From: JBCCYM01 sp039190005
Lineage (GTDB): Bacteria > Pseudomonadota > Gammaproteobacteria > UBA12402
Reading direction: 5' to 3'
Length of the DNA stretch: 64,000 bases
NCBI GenBank assembly: GCA_039190005.1
Contig: JBCCYM010000003.1
Coordinates: 10,140 to 74,139, forward strand
The translations under genes and the position numbers were made by a program. This document shows positions 46,661-53,547 of this stretch, piece by piece (within the stretch, counting starts at the first letter, position 1; each line of letters begins with the position of its first letter). Under the pieces are notes generated by a model that was not told the origin of the DNA, did no database searches, and saw only the letters and a list, made by a program, of their open reading frames with translations.

Positions 46661-47818
46661 CTATCTGCTCAGTTGAATTTTCTGTTCACGCAATTGCTGC
46701 TCAACTCTCAAGGGTATCAAGCGACGCGCTTTACGCTGTGTTCGATCCTGTACCTCACCCGCTAGCTGACCACAGGCCGCGGCAATATCATCACCGCGTG
46801 TTTTTCGTGTGGTGACAAGCATCCCCGCTTTTTTCAAAGACATTGCGAAAGCGGCAATAGTTTGCGCGTCAGAACAACGATACAGTGTCTGCGGAAACGG
46901 ATTGAAGGGGATAAGATTTATTTTACAGGGCAAATCCCCCAGCACCTTGATGAGCTGTTTAGCATGTAAAGGCGAATCATTAATACCCGCCAGCATCACA
47001 TATTCCACAGTGACTTTACGGCGTGGTTCATCACGAAAATAATGTTTACAAGCCGCGATAACCTCATCAAGCGGATATTTTTTATTGATCGGCACTAACA
47101 CATTTCTCAGCGCGTCATTTGGCGCGTGTAATGAAATCGCCAAGGCGATATTACTGACCTTTGCCCATTCATACATCGCCGGCACGACACCGGAAGTGCT
47201 CAGAGTAATACGGTATTTTGATAATCCATAGGCGTAATCATTTTGCATGATATTAACCGCCGCCAACACAGCATCAAAATTAAGCAACGGCTCACCCATG
47301 CCCATCAGTACCACATTAGTAATCTGCCGATCATGCTTACCAGCACGTTTTGACAATGATCGCACTGCAATCCATAATTGCGCGATAATCTCGGCAGTAG
47401 TGAGGTTACGATTAAACCCTTGATGACCTGTGGCGCAAAAGCTGCAATTCAGTGAACAGCCAACTTGTGAAGAAACACATAAGGTATTGCGATCATCCTC
47501 GGGAATAAGCACAGTTTCAATACAGTTACCATCATGCAAACGCAATAACCACTTCTGACACCCATCCTGCGCATGTTGCTGTTTTACAACTTCTGGTAAA
47601 ACGCATTCAGCCATAGATTGCAAACGTTGACGCAATGCCAAACTGAGATTGGTCATTGCCGAAAAATCAGTCACACCGAATTGATGCAGCCACTGTATAA
47701 TCTGCCGGCCACGATAGGAAGCTTCACCAATAGACGTTAAAAACGCGCTCAGTCTTTGCTCATCATAGTTAAATAAATTAACTTTTTTTAAGGCGTTGAT
47801 CTCAGGCACATTCGTCAC
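46661..47818 (-). CDS. rlmN: Dual-specificity rRNA/tRNA methyltransferase RlmN
   Basis: RlmN is a radical SAM enzyme that makes 2-methyladenosine at A2503 of 23S rRNA and A37 of some tRNAs. The cluster motif is CSLNCSFCATG, and MGMGEPLLN, ISLHAPND and the C-terminal cysteine in TRKTRGDDIAAACGQL are seen. The open frame extends to 48049 inside ndk, but family N termini begin about 12 residues before KVNLFNYDE, so GTG at 47818 (or GTG at 47809) is the likely start, giving about 385 residues. Either choice overlaps the ndk stop by 17 or 8 bp, implying coupled translation. Confidence 0.93.
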   Translation of the reverse strand: MTNVPEINALKKVNLFNYDEQRLSAFLTSIGEASYRGRQIIQWLHQFGVTDFSAMTNLSLALRQRLQSMAECVLPEVVKQQHAQDGCQKWLLRLHDGNCIETVLIPEDDRNTLCVSSQVGCSLNCSFCATGHQGFNRNLTTAEIIAQLWIAVRSLSKRAGKHDRQITNVVLMGMGEPLLNFDAVLAAVNIMQNDYAYGLSKYRITLSTSGVVPAMYEWAKVSNIALAISLHAPNDALRNVLVPINKKYPLDEVIAACKHYFRDEPRRKVTVEYVMLAGINDSPLHAKQLIKVLGDLPCKINLIPFNPFPQTLYRCSDAQTIAAFAMSLKKAGMLVTTRKTRGDDIAAACGQLAGEVQDRTQRKARRLIPLRVEQQLREQKIQLSR

Positions 47819-48239
47819 GAGAATAAATGTCGTCTGGCGAGAAGAAAAAGCTAATTTCCTGTGCCGCTGTATCTGGTCCATCAGAACCATGTACCGCGTT
47901 CTCACAGATACTATCGGCAAAATCAGCGCGAATCGTACCGGCAGCGGCATCAGCGGGGTTGGTCGCGCCCATAATTTCACGGTTCTTGCTAATAGCGTTT
48001 TCGCCTTCCAATACCTGCACAAGTACCGGCCCTGAACTGATAAAATCAACTAATTCCCCAAAAAATGGGCGTTCTTTATGTACGGCGTAAAATGATTCTG
48101 CCATCGTCTGATCCAATGTTAACATTTTCGCTGCGACGATGGATAAACCAGCGTGTTCAAAACGTTGATTAATCTCGCCAATGACATTCTTGGCGACAGC
48201 ATCCGGCTTGATAATTGATAGTGTATGTTCTTTTGCCAT
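47802..48239 (-). CDS. ndk: Nucleoside diphosphate kinase
   Basis: The 145-residue enzyme moves the gamma phosphate of ATP to other nucleoside diphosphates through a phosphohistidine. The catalytic His is in ENAVHGSDG (near residue 117), and ERTLSIIKPDAV-like N terminus (EHTLSIIKPDAV), ERPFFGELVDFISSGPV and GATNPADAAAGTIR are family standard. It is first in the run ndk-rlmN-hisS-yfgM-bamB-der. The ATG at 48239 is divergent from the LMW-PTP gene. Confidence 0.98.
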   Translation of the reverse strand: MAKEHTLSIIKPDAVAKNVIGEINQRFEHAGLSIVAAKMLTLDQTMAESFYAVHKERPFFGELVDFISSGPVLVQVLEGENAISKNREIMGATNPADAAAGTIRADFADSICENAVHGSDGPDTAAQEISFFFSPDDIYSRDECA

Positions 48240-48318
48240 AGTAATTCCCGTTTTTATTGAATTGACCGCGCATTGTAACTAAAAAATCACTATATTTCAA
48301 GCGCAGCCGCGCTAATCT

Positions 48319-48347
48319 TTGACTTATAACACCCAGTACATTATTAT
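48319..48347 (+). promoter_or_regulatory. Predicted promoter giving a leaderless mRNA for the LMW-PTP gene
   Basis: TTGACT (48319-48324), a 17-bp spacer and TATTAT (48342-48347) each match consensus at five of six positions. The -10 ends only 6 bp before the ATG at 48354, so transcription would begin at or next to the start codon. No Shine-Dalgarno sequence is present. Confidence 0.5.
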
Positions 48348-48353
48348 AAGCTG

Positions 48354-48845
48354 ATGAAAAAAATAGTATTTGTATGCAGCGGCAACATCTGCCGCTCACC
48401 AGCTGCGGAAGCCATTATGGCGGATTTAATTAAAAAACAAGGACTTGATCACAAATACCAGCTGGATTCCTGTGGCACGCACGGCTTGCACAGCGGCGAA
48501 AAAGCGGATCCGCGAATGCGGCGCATTGCTGACAAACATGGCTACACACTCACCAGTATCGCACGCAAATTTGAGGTTCAACAAGACTTTGATACCGCCT
48601 CACATATTGTTGCCATGGATAATACCCATGTTGAACAATTGCGGCAATGGGCAAAAAATCAAACCCAATCAGAAAAAATCATTGCCATGGCGGATTACTG
48701 CACACAACATCAAGCCACCGACATTCCCGACCCTTATTATGGTGACGATAGCGATTTTGAACAGGTTATTAATTTGCTTGAAGACGCTTGCGCCGGTTTA
48801 TTGAACGCGCTGGAAAACGCGCCGCAGAAAAATACTGAAAAATAG
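48354..48845 (+). CDS. Low-molecular-weight protein tyrosine phosphatase
   Basis: The 163-residue protein has the complete LMW-PTP active site: the P-loop CSGNICRS (Cys9 to Arg15, the CX5R motif) at the N terminus and the general-acid loop DIPDPYYGDD near residue 126. SCGTHGLHSGEKADPRM is the family-typical second segment. Bacterial members act on tyrosine kinases of capsule synthesis, on arginine phosphate, or, in pathogens, on host proteins. No BY-kinase or capsule locus is adjacent. It is a single gene divergent from ndk. Confidence 0.93.
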   Translation: MKKIVFVCSGNICRSPAAEAIMADLIKKQGLDHKYQLDSCGTHGLHSGEKADPRMRRIADKHGYTLTSIARKFEVQQDFDTASHIVAMDNTHVEQLRQWAKNQTQSEKIIAMADYCTQHQATDIPDPYYGDDSDFEQVINLLEDACAGLLNALENAPQKNTEK

Positions 48846-48906
48846 TTAGCAAGCAATGTGGCATCACCATGCGTGCTACTGTGAACAGAATTATCACAAC
48901 AAAAAA

Positions 48907-48935
48907 TTGGCATTTTATCACCACCGTGTTATGAT
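48907..48935 (+). promoter_or_regulatory. Promoter of tRNA-Leu(CAA)
   Basis: TTGGCA (48907-48912) and TATGAT (48930-48935) are 17 bp apart, and the mature tRNA begins 16 bp after the -10 hexamer. Confidence 0.7.
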
Positions 48936-48951
48936 TGTACTTCGCAGCAAT

Positions 48952-49038
48952 GCCGGAGTGGCGGAATTGGTAGACGCGCCGGATTCAAAATCCGGTGATG
49001 GCAACATCGTGTCGGTTCGAGTCCGACCTTCGGTACCA
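48952..49038 (+). tRNA. leuX: tRNA-Leu (CAA)
   Basis: The 87-nt class II tRNA has the TTCAAAA anticodon loop (anticodon CAA, reading UUG), a long variable arm (TGATGGCAACATCG region) and an encoded CCA. Its last 57 bp (48982-49038) recur exactly at 53315-53371, so the 3' part doubles as the left attachment site of a genomic island. The symbol follows E. coli leuX, itself a well-known integration site. Confidence 0.96.
48982..49038 (+). repeat. attL: 57-bp direct repeat within tRNA-Leu
   Basis: The repeat covers the anticodon loop, variable arm, T arm, acceptor 3' strand and CCA. It begins GATTCAAAATCCGG and ends TTCGGTACCA. It is identical to 53315-53371, and the flanking bases differ on both sides, so 57 bp is the exact extent. 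Confidence 0.95.
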
Positions 49039-49143
49039 TCAGGAGATGATCTTCAAAGCTTTGTGACAGCATTGGTTGATAGTATGAAGCCATTAATGGA
49101 CAACAAACAATTATTGCATTACAAATTGCCAATCTTCACATGA
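49039..49143 (+). CDS. Possible 5'-truncated small gene at the island's left end
   Basis: Immediately after attL a frame reads DDLQSFVTALVDSMKPLMDN and then KQLLHYKLPIFT before a TGA that overlaps the next gene's ATG (ATGA). Coupling of the same kind joins the next two genes, which suggests this is the tail of a real gene. Its frame runs open back through the tRNA repeat, so its natural 5' end may lie on the other side of the attachment site in the circular form. Internal starts are GTG at about 49060 and ATG at about 49084. No family is recognised. Confidence 0.3.
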   Translation, partial: SGDDLQSFVTALVDSMKPLMDNKQLLHYKLPIFT

Positions 49144-49415
49144 TGCAAATTCAATTAATTTCTGAATACGCATCTTCTACAGGATATCATCCTAAACCCA
49201 GTTCATTATCAGAAAAAATGAATAGTATTGCCAATTCAATTAGTAAGCTTGCAAATACAACTGCTAATTTAATGTCGCTCTACCACCGATTGCAATCAGA
49301 CAGCACATTACCGACTGGCATTAACCATGTTAATGTTGCTTCAGGCGGTCAAGCGGTGGTGGGCAGTGTGATACAGACCGAAGTAAAAAATAAAAATAGC
49401 GGTAATACCCCATGA
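49140..49415 (+). CDS. Small protein with a GGQAVVG motif, island gene
   Basis: The 91-residue protein is Ser/Asn-rich, has no signal peptide or membrane segment, and ends in the stretch VNVASGGQAVVGSVIQTEV. I recall this C-terminal pattern (VxVxxGGQAxVGxV) from small proteins that sit beside HGGxSTG-domain genes in phage-related and integrated regions, exactly as here. It overlaps the next gene by 4 bp. No biochemical function is known to me. Confidence 0.65.
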   Translation: MMQIQLISEYASSTGYHPKPSSLSEKMNSIANSISKLANTTANLMSLYHRLQSDSTLPTGINHVNVASGGQAVVGSVIQTEVKNKNSGNTP

Positions 49416-49663
49416 AACGATGTAATGCTAAGACAAGAAAAGGTACACCTTGCCAACGCTATGCCCTTAAAAACGTCAAAAATGGACGTTGTCGGCTACA
49501 TGGTATATCTACCGGAGCTAAAACAAAAGCCGGTAGAGAGCGTTTACGGGCTGCTCAGCTCAAACATGGGTATTACAGCAAAGAATCTATATCACAGCGC
49601 AAAAAAATAAAAGAGATGCTTACTTTAGCAACAGAAACAATTCAAATGGCAGAGAATGCTTAA
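49412..49663 (+). CDS. HGGxSTG-domain protein, phage/island type
   Basis: The 83-residue, very basic protein has the pattern CNAKTRKGTPCQRYALKN, then GRCRLHGISTGAKT and GRERLRAAQLKHGYY. This is the HGGxSTG domain, with HGI in place of HGG, and two cysteines plus a Cys-x-Leu-His pair that could bind zinc. Such proteins are common in prophages and integrated elements, often near small terminase-like genes. It is coupled to the upstream GGQAVVG gene (ATGA overlap). A DNA-binding role is likely from charge and motif but unproven. Confidence 0.75.
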   Translation: MKRCNAKTRKGTPCQRYALKNVKNGRCRLHGISTGAKTKAGRERLRAAQLKHGYYSKESISQRKKIKEMLTLATETIQMAENA

Positions 49664-49793
49664 TCACCCAGTTTCGATGCTGCAAATAACTAGCTATAAA
49701 TTCTTGCAATTATTTTTTAATTGTTGATAATTGTATTGCTTTACGGACATTGGCATCATAATCAATATTATTCAAATGATGGAGATATTAACA

Positions 49794-50333
49794 ATGGCAA
49801 AAACTGGTTATATAAAATATTTTATCAAATTCTTTTTTTATTTTTTAATATGTTTAGGATATTTTTTGAATTCATTTATTTTTGCTCAGGCTCAAACTAT
49901 ACCAACGTTTGTTACTGGCAATAAATTTTTGGGCTGGTGTAGCGCTGTAAAAAAGATTGCTGATGGTTCAATATCTAACGCCAGCGTTTCTGATGATTAT
50001 AATTCTTTTATTGCAGTTAGTTATGCTTTGGGCGTGCATGATGCATACATGGAAAATTTATCTTACTTAATGAAAAATAATTTCGCTGAATGTTATAACA
50101 AAAATTACTTAGGCTTTAAACCACAACAACTAGTATTATCAGTATGCAAATATTTAGACAATCATCCAGAAACTTTAAATTATAGTGCTGCATCTATTAT
50201 TCAAGTTGTAATTACAAGTGAATATCCTATTCCTGAGCAGTGTTATAATAAGAAAGAAAAAATTGACTTATCAAAATATAAAATAGATACAACTAATCAG
50301 AAAAATAAAACTTCAAACACTAACAAAAAATAG
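49794..50333 (+). CDS. Secreted protein with a Rap1a/Tai-like immunity domain
   Basis: I start at the ATG at 49794 (MAKTGYIKYF), with GGAG about 10 bp upstream; a longer frame from 49731 buries the signal peptide. The 179-residue product has a signal peptide (to about residue 34, FAQAQ) and a domain with four cysteines: GNKFLGWC, then YALGVHDAYMENL, AECYNKNYLGF, VLSVCKYLDNHPETLNYSA and a final EYPIPEQC. This pattern fits Rap1a/Tai-type immunity proteins that neutralise T6SS amidase effectors in the periplasm. A Lys/Asn-rich tail follows. No cognate effector is adjacent, so it would be an orphan immunity protein, or a relative with another job. Confidence 0.6.
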   Translation: MAKTGYIKYFIKFFFYFLICLGYFLNSFIFAQAQTIPTFVTGNKFLGWCSAVKKIADGSISNASVSDDYNSFIAVSYALGVHDAYMENLSYLMKNNFAECYNKNYLGFKPQQLVLSVCKYLDNHPETLNYSAASIIQVVITSEYPIPEQCYNKKEKIDLSKYKIDTTNQKNKTSNTNKK

Positions 50334-50345
50334 AGAGTATTTAAT

Positions 50346-50557
50346 TTGAAAGATCTATTTTTAGGCATATTATATTATTAATTTGTTTAGTAATTTTCTT
50401 ATTGCACTCTTGTCATAACAATCCTGAGGATGCTCCTGAGTATAAACAAAATTACAGCACCGTGTACGATGATAGTGTAATTGATACATGTAATGTATGT
50501 AATAACAATGCGGTCTATGAAAGCCAAAAGGAACTGTGTCAGCAGATATGTCAGTAA
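50346..50557 (+). pseudogene. Small cysteine-rich lipoprotein gene with a disrupted start
   Basis: From 50348 a frame without a normal start codon reads ERSIFRHIILLICLVIFLLH then SCHNNPEDAPEYKQNYS and ends ELCQQICQ at the TAA 50555-50557. It has a perfect lipoprotein signal ending in lipobox LHSC, and four cysteines follow. TTG-AAA at 50346-50351 lies just out of frame; one additional A there would give MKRSIFRHI, an ideal signal start. The gene therefore looks inactivated, or mis-sequenced, by a one-base deletion. It lies 12 bp after the Rap1a-like gene and may have been cotranscribed with it. The family is not recognised. Confidence 0.5.
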
Positions 50558-51033
50558 TTAAAAAACCTGGAATAATTAATTGAAAAAATATTTGAGGTCA
50601 GAATAACGTGCCAACTGGATATTTCTTCATGAAATATCCAGTCACACGCCCTCATCCTCTCAGCCATTCATACTTGAAAACAGCCCTACCCATAAACCAC
50701 TATTACTAGCAGCTTTGTTGCAACAAAATTGAGCCATCGATACTGACAGCTCGATTCCACACTCACACTATAATATAGCGTGGCGATCCTCCATTTCCTC
50801 TTTGGTATAATCATAGTTTTTCTAATATGAATTATTGCTATTATTGTTTATTATTATTCACTAATGAGCTTGTAATCTTAAATTGATTTTATAGTAATCA
50901 TTATTTTCAAATAGTATTAGCGCAAAATTAACTTTAATCTTGGCATTATAAATTAGGACGTTGAAATCTATCTCATATACTGCTACCTTGAACTTGCTAA
51001 CAACATAGGATTTCATCATGGAAAATTATCGTC
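50558..51033. other. Intergenic 476 bp with one strong hairpin
   Basis: No gene is recognised. A perfect 12-bp stem with a 5-nt loop, ACTGGATATTTC-TTCAT-GAAATATCCAGT (50614-50642), lies downstream of the small lipoprotein frame. It lacks a T-tract but could end that transcript. At about 50711-50735, CAGCTTTGTTGCAACAAAATTGAGC resembles the ends of some IS families, here as a lone trace. The final 150 bp before the MFS gene are very AT-rich and should contain its promoter. Confidence 0.5.
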
Positions 51034-52290
51034 ATGTTAATTAAAACATTTACTTACTGCATTATTGGGACAGTATTGGAATGGTACGACTTCGCGCTTT
51101 TTGGTGTCCTTGCACCTATCCTATCTACCATTTTTTTTCCGCATAAGGATAAAACAACCAGTTTACTAATAGCTTTTTCTATCTTTGCTACTGGATTTCT
51201 AACGCGACCACTTGGCAGCATTTTCTTTGGACATATTGGCGACCGCTATGGTCGAAAAAAAGCGATTATTCTATCAATGTTGCTAATGTGTTTTTCAACT
51301 GTTGGGATTGGATTATTACCCATTCATCACGTCAATACACATCTTATTGTGATGGTTCTGGTTATCTTAAGACTTTTCCAAGGCTTTTCAGTAGGTGGTG
51401 AGACAGGCGGCATTATTACCTTTGTCAGTGAATTATTTTCCAGGAAAGAAAAATTGTTTTTTTACCAAAGCTTTATTTATGCTGGCATGAACGCTGGCAT
51501 TTTATTGGGAACGGCTATTGGCAGTCTTACATTTTCTGTTTATCACCATAATATTCAAACCAATGTTTGGCGATTACCTTTTCTTATCAGTTTATTATTA
51601 GGGATTGTTGGACTTTATTTACGTTTAAAAGCGATTGAGTCGCCGATATTTAGCAGCATCTTACAACAAAATAAAGTGGTAAAAATACCTTTTGTTTATA
51701 TGTTGAGAAAATGTTATAGACAGGTAATTTTTTCATTATTACTGATGTTCTCTGGCGCAATTGTTTTCTACTATACACTCTTCTATTACCCAGCATATAT
51801 CAATCATTTCCTAAAATTTGGTCGATATTTGCATGTTGAGATTATAGGATTAGTCTGTTTACTTTTTCTTGCGCCATTTTTTAGTTTCTTTTACACAAAA
51901 AACAATGTGAGAAAAATTACTATCGCAGGATTTCTGAGTTTTCTTATTTTCCCAATTCCAACTTTAATTTTGGTTGCATTATATCCACATCAACTCGCAT
52001 TGGTAATACAGTTGTTCTATATTGTTTGCTATAGCACTTTTCAATCGCTTATTCCAACACTGCCATGCCTGTCTTTTCCCCATGAGGTCAGATACACTGG
52101 TCTATCATTTTGCTTTAATGTGGCAGTATTATTTGGCGGAACATTCCCAATGGCTGCTATCTTACTGACGAAAATAACAGGTCTCTCTTTTGCCGGCGGC
52201 CTATATATGGCACTAGCAGCCTTGCCAGCAATTATTGCGCTGCTGTATCTCTGGAAAACAATGGCAATTACAGCACGACCAAATCACTAG
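51034..52290 (+). CDS. MFS transporter, metabolite:H+ symporter (ProP/MHS) family
   Basis: The 418-residue, twelve-helix protein belongs to the MHS family: IIGTVLEWYDFALFGVLAPI at helix one, LTRPLGSIFFGHIGDRYGRK (the family motif) after helix two, and FQGFSVGGETGGIITFVSE at helix four. Family members import osmolytes such as proline and betaine (ProP), citrate, ketoglutarate or shikimate. It lacks the C-terminal coiled coil of ProP, so an osmosensing role is unlikely. Its 3' end overlaps the convergent LuxR-type regulator gene by 23 bp. Both lie in the tRNA-Leu island and are probably a transporter-regulator pair. Confidence 0.88.
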   Translation: MLIKTFTYCIIGTVLEWYDFALFGVLAPILSTIFFPHKDKTTSLLIAFSIFATGFLTRPLGSIFFGHIGDRYGRKKAIILSMLLMCFSTVGIGLLPIHHVNTHLIVMVLVILRLFQGFSVGGETGGIITFVSELFSRKEKLFFYQSFIYAGMNAGILLGTAIGSLTFSVYHHNIQTNVWRLPFLISLLLGIVGLYLRLKAIESPIFSSILQQNKVVKIPFVYMLRKCYRQVIFSLLLMFSGAIVFYYTLFYYPAYINHFLKFGRYLHVEIIGLVCLLFLAPFFSFFYTKNNVRKITIAGFLSFLIFPIPTLILVALYPHQLALVIQLFYIVCYSTFQSLIPTLPCLSFPHEVRYTGLSFCFNVAVLFGGTFPMAAILLTKITGLSFAGGLYMALAALPAIIALLYLWKTMAITARPNH

Positions 52291-53086
52291 AAAGGTAAAA
52301 ATCGACTAATTCTGAACGCGCACTCATACCAAGTCTTTCTTTCAGATTATTCTGATAGGTTTCAACGGCTCGATAGGAACCCAACCCAAGCAGAATAGCC
52401 GTTTCTTTATTACTCCTGCCTTGCGCTAAACATCTCAAGCATTCAAATTCTCTTGCTGTAATCCCGATACGCTTTCCCTTATACACCACATTGTAATGCT
52501 TAGGTTGCAGACTTTTTTCTAATTTTTCTGGATTAAATGGCATCTCGCACCTCTTAGTATTATTATCATTGTCTACATTGTTACCAAGCATAATTTTACT
52601 ATGAAGCGCATCAGCAACCAGTCGCTTACTTTTTCCTAAAAAGTCATATTTTACTAAGGTCAAAAATCGCCAATTCTTAAAATAAAAATCCATCAAATTG
52701 CTACCATCGGAAGCAAAACAAAAAAGTTCATAGTTTTCATCACTCTGATCGACTATCACCACTGGCGTACCTAAGCCATATTCTTTCGCAATTGGACAAA
52801 TGTTTTTATTATCTTCTCTTGGAAAATAAAATATCTGATTATGAATGGTATGTGTTGATTTCTTCGCTTCAATACTATCAATCTGCTTATAACAAATAGC
52901 TTTTTTCATATTAATGGACATACCCGTCCATTTAGCATCACTTGATAAGAAAATCGATGAACCATCTTTCCAATACTTAGAATAACAAAAAAATCGAACA
53001 TCCGTGTTTTCAAATAATGGTCGGCATATTTGCCGCACATCATCTTGATAGGTGAATAAGTGACTTTTAGATAAATCTTGCCGCAT
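52268..53086 (-). CDS. LuxR-type transcriptional regulator, island gene
   Basis: The 272-residue protein ends in a typical LuxR helix-turn-helix: ITAREFECLRCLAQGRSNKE, then TAILLGLGSYRAVETYQNNL and KERLGMSAR (residues about 205-260). The N-terminal 190 residues do not show the conserved Trp/Tyr/Asp set of acyl-homoserine lactone sensors but have the size of an autoinducer- or PAS-like ligand domain. Similar stand-alone regulators are numerous in Legionella and Coxiella relatives. It converges on the MHS transporter with a 23-bp overlap. It may respond to the transported compound, but that is inference. Confidence 0.85.
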   Translation of the reverse strand: MRQDLSKSHLFTYQDDVRQICRPLFENTDVRFFCYSKYWKDGSSIFLSSDAKWTGMSINMKKAICYKQIDSIEAKKSTHTIHNQIFYFPREDNKNICPIAKEYGLGTPVVIVDQSDENYELFCFASDGSNLMDFYFKNWRFLTLVKYDFLGKSKRLVADALHSKIMLGNNVDNDNNTKRCEMPFNPEKLEKSLQPKHYNVVYKGKRIGITAREFECLRCLAQGRSNKETAILLGLGSYRAVETYQNNLKERLGMSARSELVDFYLSSDLVVL

Positions 53087-53314
53087 TTTCCTTGCTCCTT
53101 TTTCTTATTTTTCGCAATGCTATTAGTGTACTCTTATAAAAAAAATAAAGCAAATGGGCTAAACCTAACAAATTTTCTATGGGACACTCACGGGACACTT
53201 GCAGATAAAAAACAGCGATTATCTACAATTGGTGACCACAATGAAAATCATATAATATTATGATTTTATTACAATTATTGATTGTCAATTATTGCCGCTA
53301 TTAGTATAATTTCA
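53087..53314. other. Island right flank, promoter region of the LuxR-type gene
   Basis: This AT-rich stretch of 228 bp lies between the regulator start and attR. One 61-codon plus-strand frame (53078-53263) overlaps the regulator's start and has no start signal or family match. No recombinase remnant is convincing. Confidence 0.5.
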
Positions 53315-53371
53315 GATTCAAAATCCGGTGATGGCAACATCGTGTCGGTTCGAGTCCGACCTTCGGTACCA
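53315..53371 (+). repeat. attR: 57-bp fragment of tRNA-Leu
   Basis: It is identical to the last 57 bp of tRNA-Leu at 48982-49038 and lacks the acceptor 5' strand and D arm, so it is not a functional tRNA. It marks the right end of the 4.3-kb island. Confidence 0.95.
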
Positions 53372-53381
53372 AAATTATAGA

Positions 53382-53478
53382 ATAATAATTAATCAACTTG
53401 AAAGCAGAACATGTATGTTGGTAGGCACGATTGGGATTGAACCAACGACCCCCACCATGTCAAGGTGATGCTCTACCA
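53382..53478 (-). repeat. Left 97-bp repeat: tRNA-Val 3' fragment plus flank
   Basis: These 97 bp match 54166-54262 with a single mismatch (A at 53392, G at 54176). The repeat contains the 3' 60 nt of tRNA-Val and 37 bp beyond its 3' end. The 5' 15 nt of the tRNA are missing here, so this is a tRNA fragment. It starts 10 bp after attR of the Leu island. Confidence 0.93.
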
Positions 53479-53509
53479 TTTTTAATCACACTTAAGCAAT
53501 AATTAAAAA

Positions 53510-53539
53510 TTGACTCAAAATGTGTATTGTGTGTATAAT
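53510..53539 (+). promoter_or_regulatory. hicAB promoter with possible operator
   Basis: TTGACT (53510-53515), an 18-bp spacer and a perfect TATAAT (53534-53539) precede the hicA ATG (53548) by 8 bp, so the mRNA would be nearly leaderless. The spacer contains the repeated unit GTGTATTGTGTGTAT, a candidate site for the ribbon-helix-helix domain of HicB. Confidence 0.7.
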
Positions 53540-53547
53540 TTATTGTC

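Larger units (their letters stand above)
48982..53371. mobile_element. Genomic island integrated in tRNA-Leu(CAA), 4.3 kb, recombinase lost
   Basis: Exact 57-bp direct repeats flank the segment: attL is the 3' part of the intact tRNA-Leu gene and attR (53315-53371) is a tRNA fragment without the 5' half. The geometry is that of tyrosine-recombinase islands that restore the tRNA on insertion. The content is a short chain of tiny genes with phage-like character, a Rap1a/Tai-like secreted protein, a decayed lipoprotein, an MHS-type MFS transporter and a LuxR-type regulator. The interior is visibly richer in A and T than the flanks. No integrase, excisionase or transfer gene is recognised, so the element is probably non-autonomous or decayed. 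Confidence 0.85.

Noticed and set aside
48856..49143. A 95-codon frame running through the tRNA-Leu gene
   Set aside because: Most of it is tRNA sequence read as protein. Only the part after 49038 is considered, as a possible truncated gene.
50711..50735. IS-end-like sequence with TTTGTTGCAACAAA
   Set aside because: Only one short palindromic trace is present, with no mate, no transposase and no target duplication.
53078..53263. 61-codon plus-strand frame near the right end of the Leu island, considered as an integrase remnant
   Set aside because: No tyrosine recombinase residues or other motif are visible, it overlaps the regulator start, and it has no ribosome binding site.
53315..53371. 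Possible second tRNA-Leu gene
   Set aside because: The acceptor 5' strand and D arm are missing, so it cannot fold; it is an attachment-site copy.
53419..53478. Possible second tRNA-Val gene
   Set aside because: The last 15 nt needed for the acceptor 5' strand and part of the D arm are replaced by unrelated sequence; it is a repeat fragment.
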